Part shown: positions 5,910-6,097 of the stretch, piece after piece | Layout of the letters: each line of letters opens with the position of its first letter | Position numbering within the stretch: position 1 is the first letter of the stretch | Assembly (NCBI GenBank): GCA_052034445.1 | Contig: JBPOIN010000259.1 | Location: forward strand, 1-6,097 | Direction: 5' to 3' | Length of the DNA stretch: 6,097 bases | DNA from: Sterolibacterium sp052034445 | GTDB lineage: Bacteria > Pseudomonadota > Gammaproteobacteria > Burkholderiales > Rhodocyclaceae | Program-made: the position numbers and the translations under genes | Notes under the pieces: model-generated | The model's input: only the letters and a program-made list of their open reading frames with translations | What the model was told of the DNA's origin: nothing | Databases searched by the model: none

Positions 5910-5961
5910 CGCCGCTTGTTGATACGCCTGTGCGGGGTTTGGGTGCAGCAGCGCAGCGGCG
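5910..5961 (+). repeat. Inverted repeat in the exbD-lpxK spacer
   Basis: CGCCGCT (5910-5916) and AGCGGCG (5955-5961) are perfect 7-bp inverted arms around 38 bases, filling most of the 69-base gap. In RNA they could pair just upstream of the lpxK start and affect its translation. No T-run follows, so it does not look like an intrinsic terminator. High GC makes chance pairing possible. Confidence 0.35.
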
Positions 5962-5975
5962 GTAAATAGTCGCGC

Positions 5976-6097
5976 ATGCAGATCTCCCGAGTACTTCAAA
6001 ACTCCTGGTTGCGCCGTGGTCTTCTGGCCTGGCTGCTGGTCCCGTTCGCCCTGATGTTTGCTGCGTTGGTGGCTGTGCGTCGCGGTTGTTACCGATT
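5976..6097 (+). CDS. lpxK: Tetraacyldisaccharide 4'-kinase, N-terminal 40 residues (partial, runs off the right edge)
   Basis: LpxK is the inner-membrane-associated kinase that adds the 4'-phosphate to the lipid A disaccharide precursor, using ATP on the cytoplasmic side. Only the N-terminal membrane anchor is present: residues 10-20 read SWLRRGLLAWL, then a hydrophobic helix to about 33 and a basic end (VRRGCYR, 34-40). This pattern of W, R-rich turn, hydrophobic helix and basic end is characteristic of LpxK N-termini. The P-loop lies beyond the window. Gene order after exbB-exbD strongly supports the call. The start at 5976 has no strong ribosome binding site; the next Met is residue 27, inside the helix. 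Identification rests on a short stretch plus context. Confidence 0.87.
   Translation, partial: MQISRVLQNSWLRRGLLAWLLVPFALMFAALVAVRRGCYR

Noticed and set aside
4806..5999. A 397-codon open frame on the minus strand across exbB and exbD
   Set aside because: It is antisense to two unmistakable membrane-protein genes; the translation is rich in His, Gln and Asn and unlike any known protein.

Overview
The window reads as a chromosomal segment of a betaproteobacterium. The basis is the XseA sequence, moderate-to-high GC content, and the gene order exbB-exbD-lpxK. As recalled, that order is conserved in beta- and gammaproteobacteria, with kdsB usually further downstream. Placement near Nitrosomonadales/Gallionellaceae or Rhodocyclales is only an impression. 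No insertion sequence, phage gene, CRISPR array, tRNA or rRNA is visible.

Layout, left to right: (1) The minus strand holds the first 259 codons of xseA, the large subunit of exodeoxyribonuclease VII; it runs off the left edge. (2) A 489-bp divergent intergenic region follows. It holds a 50-bp AT-rich tract and, about 60 bp further on, a tight cluster of three DnaA-box matches, two of them perfect and inverted, plus smaller inverted repeats. (3) A plus-strand gene encodes a 672-residue protein made almost entirely of about 16 Sel1-like repeats, with no signal peptide. (4) Converging on it from the minus strand is a 471-residue J-domain protein with coiled coils and an unrecognised N-terminal domain. 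The two stop codons are one base apart. (5) A short divergent promoter region leads into exbB and exbD, which encode an inner-membrane proton-channel pair. (6) The first 40 codons of lpxK, the lipid A 4'-kinase gene, run off the right edge.

ExbB, ExbD and LpxK probably form one transcription unit linked to the inner membrane and outer-membrane lipid biogenesis. What the ExbB/ExbD pair powers in this context is not established. The Sel1-repeat and J-domain proteins look like a cytoplasmic scaffold and a DnaK co-chaperone. Their tail-to-tail arrangement suggests, but does not show, a shared role.

The most noteworthy non-coding signal is the DnaA-box cluster beside the AT-rich tract. It sits away from any recognisable dnaA, dnaN, gyrB or parAB gene, so it may be a DnaA-controlled regulatory site or titration site rather than the chromosomal origin.
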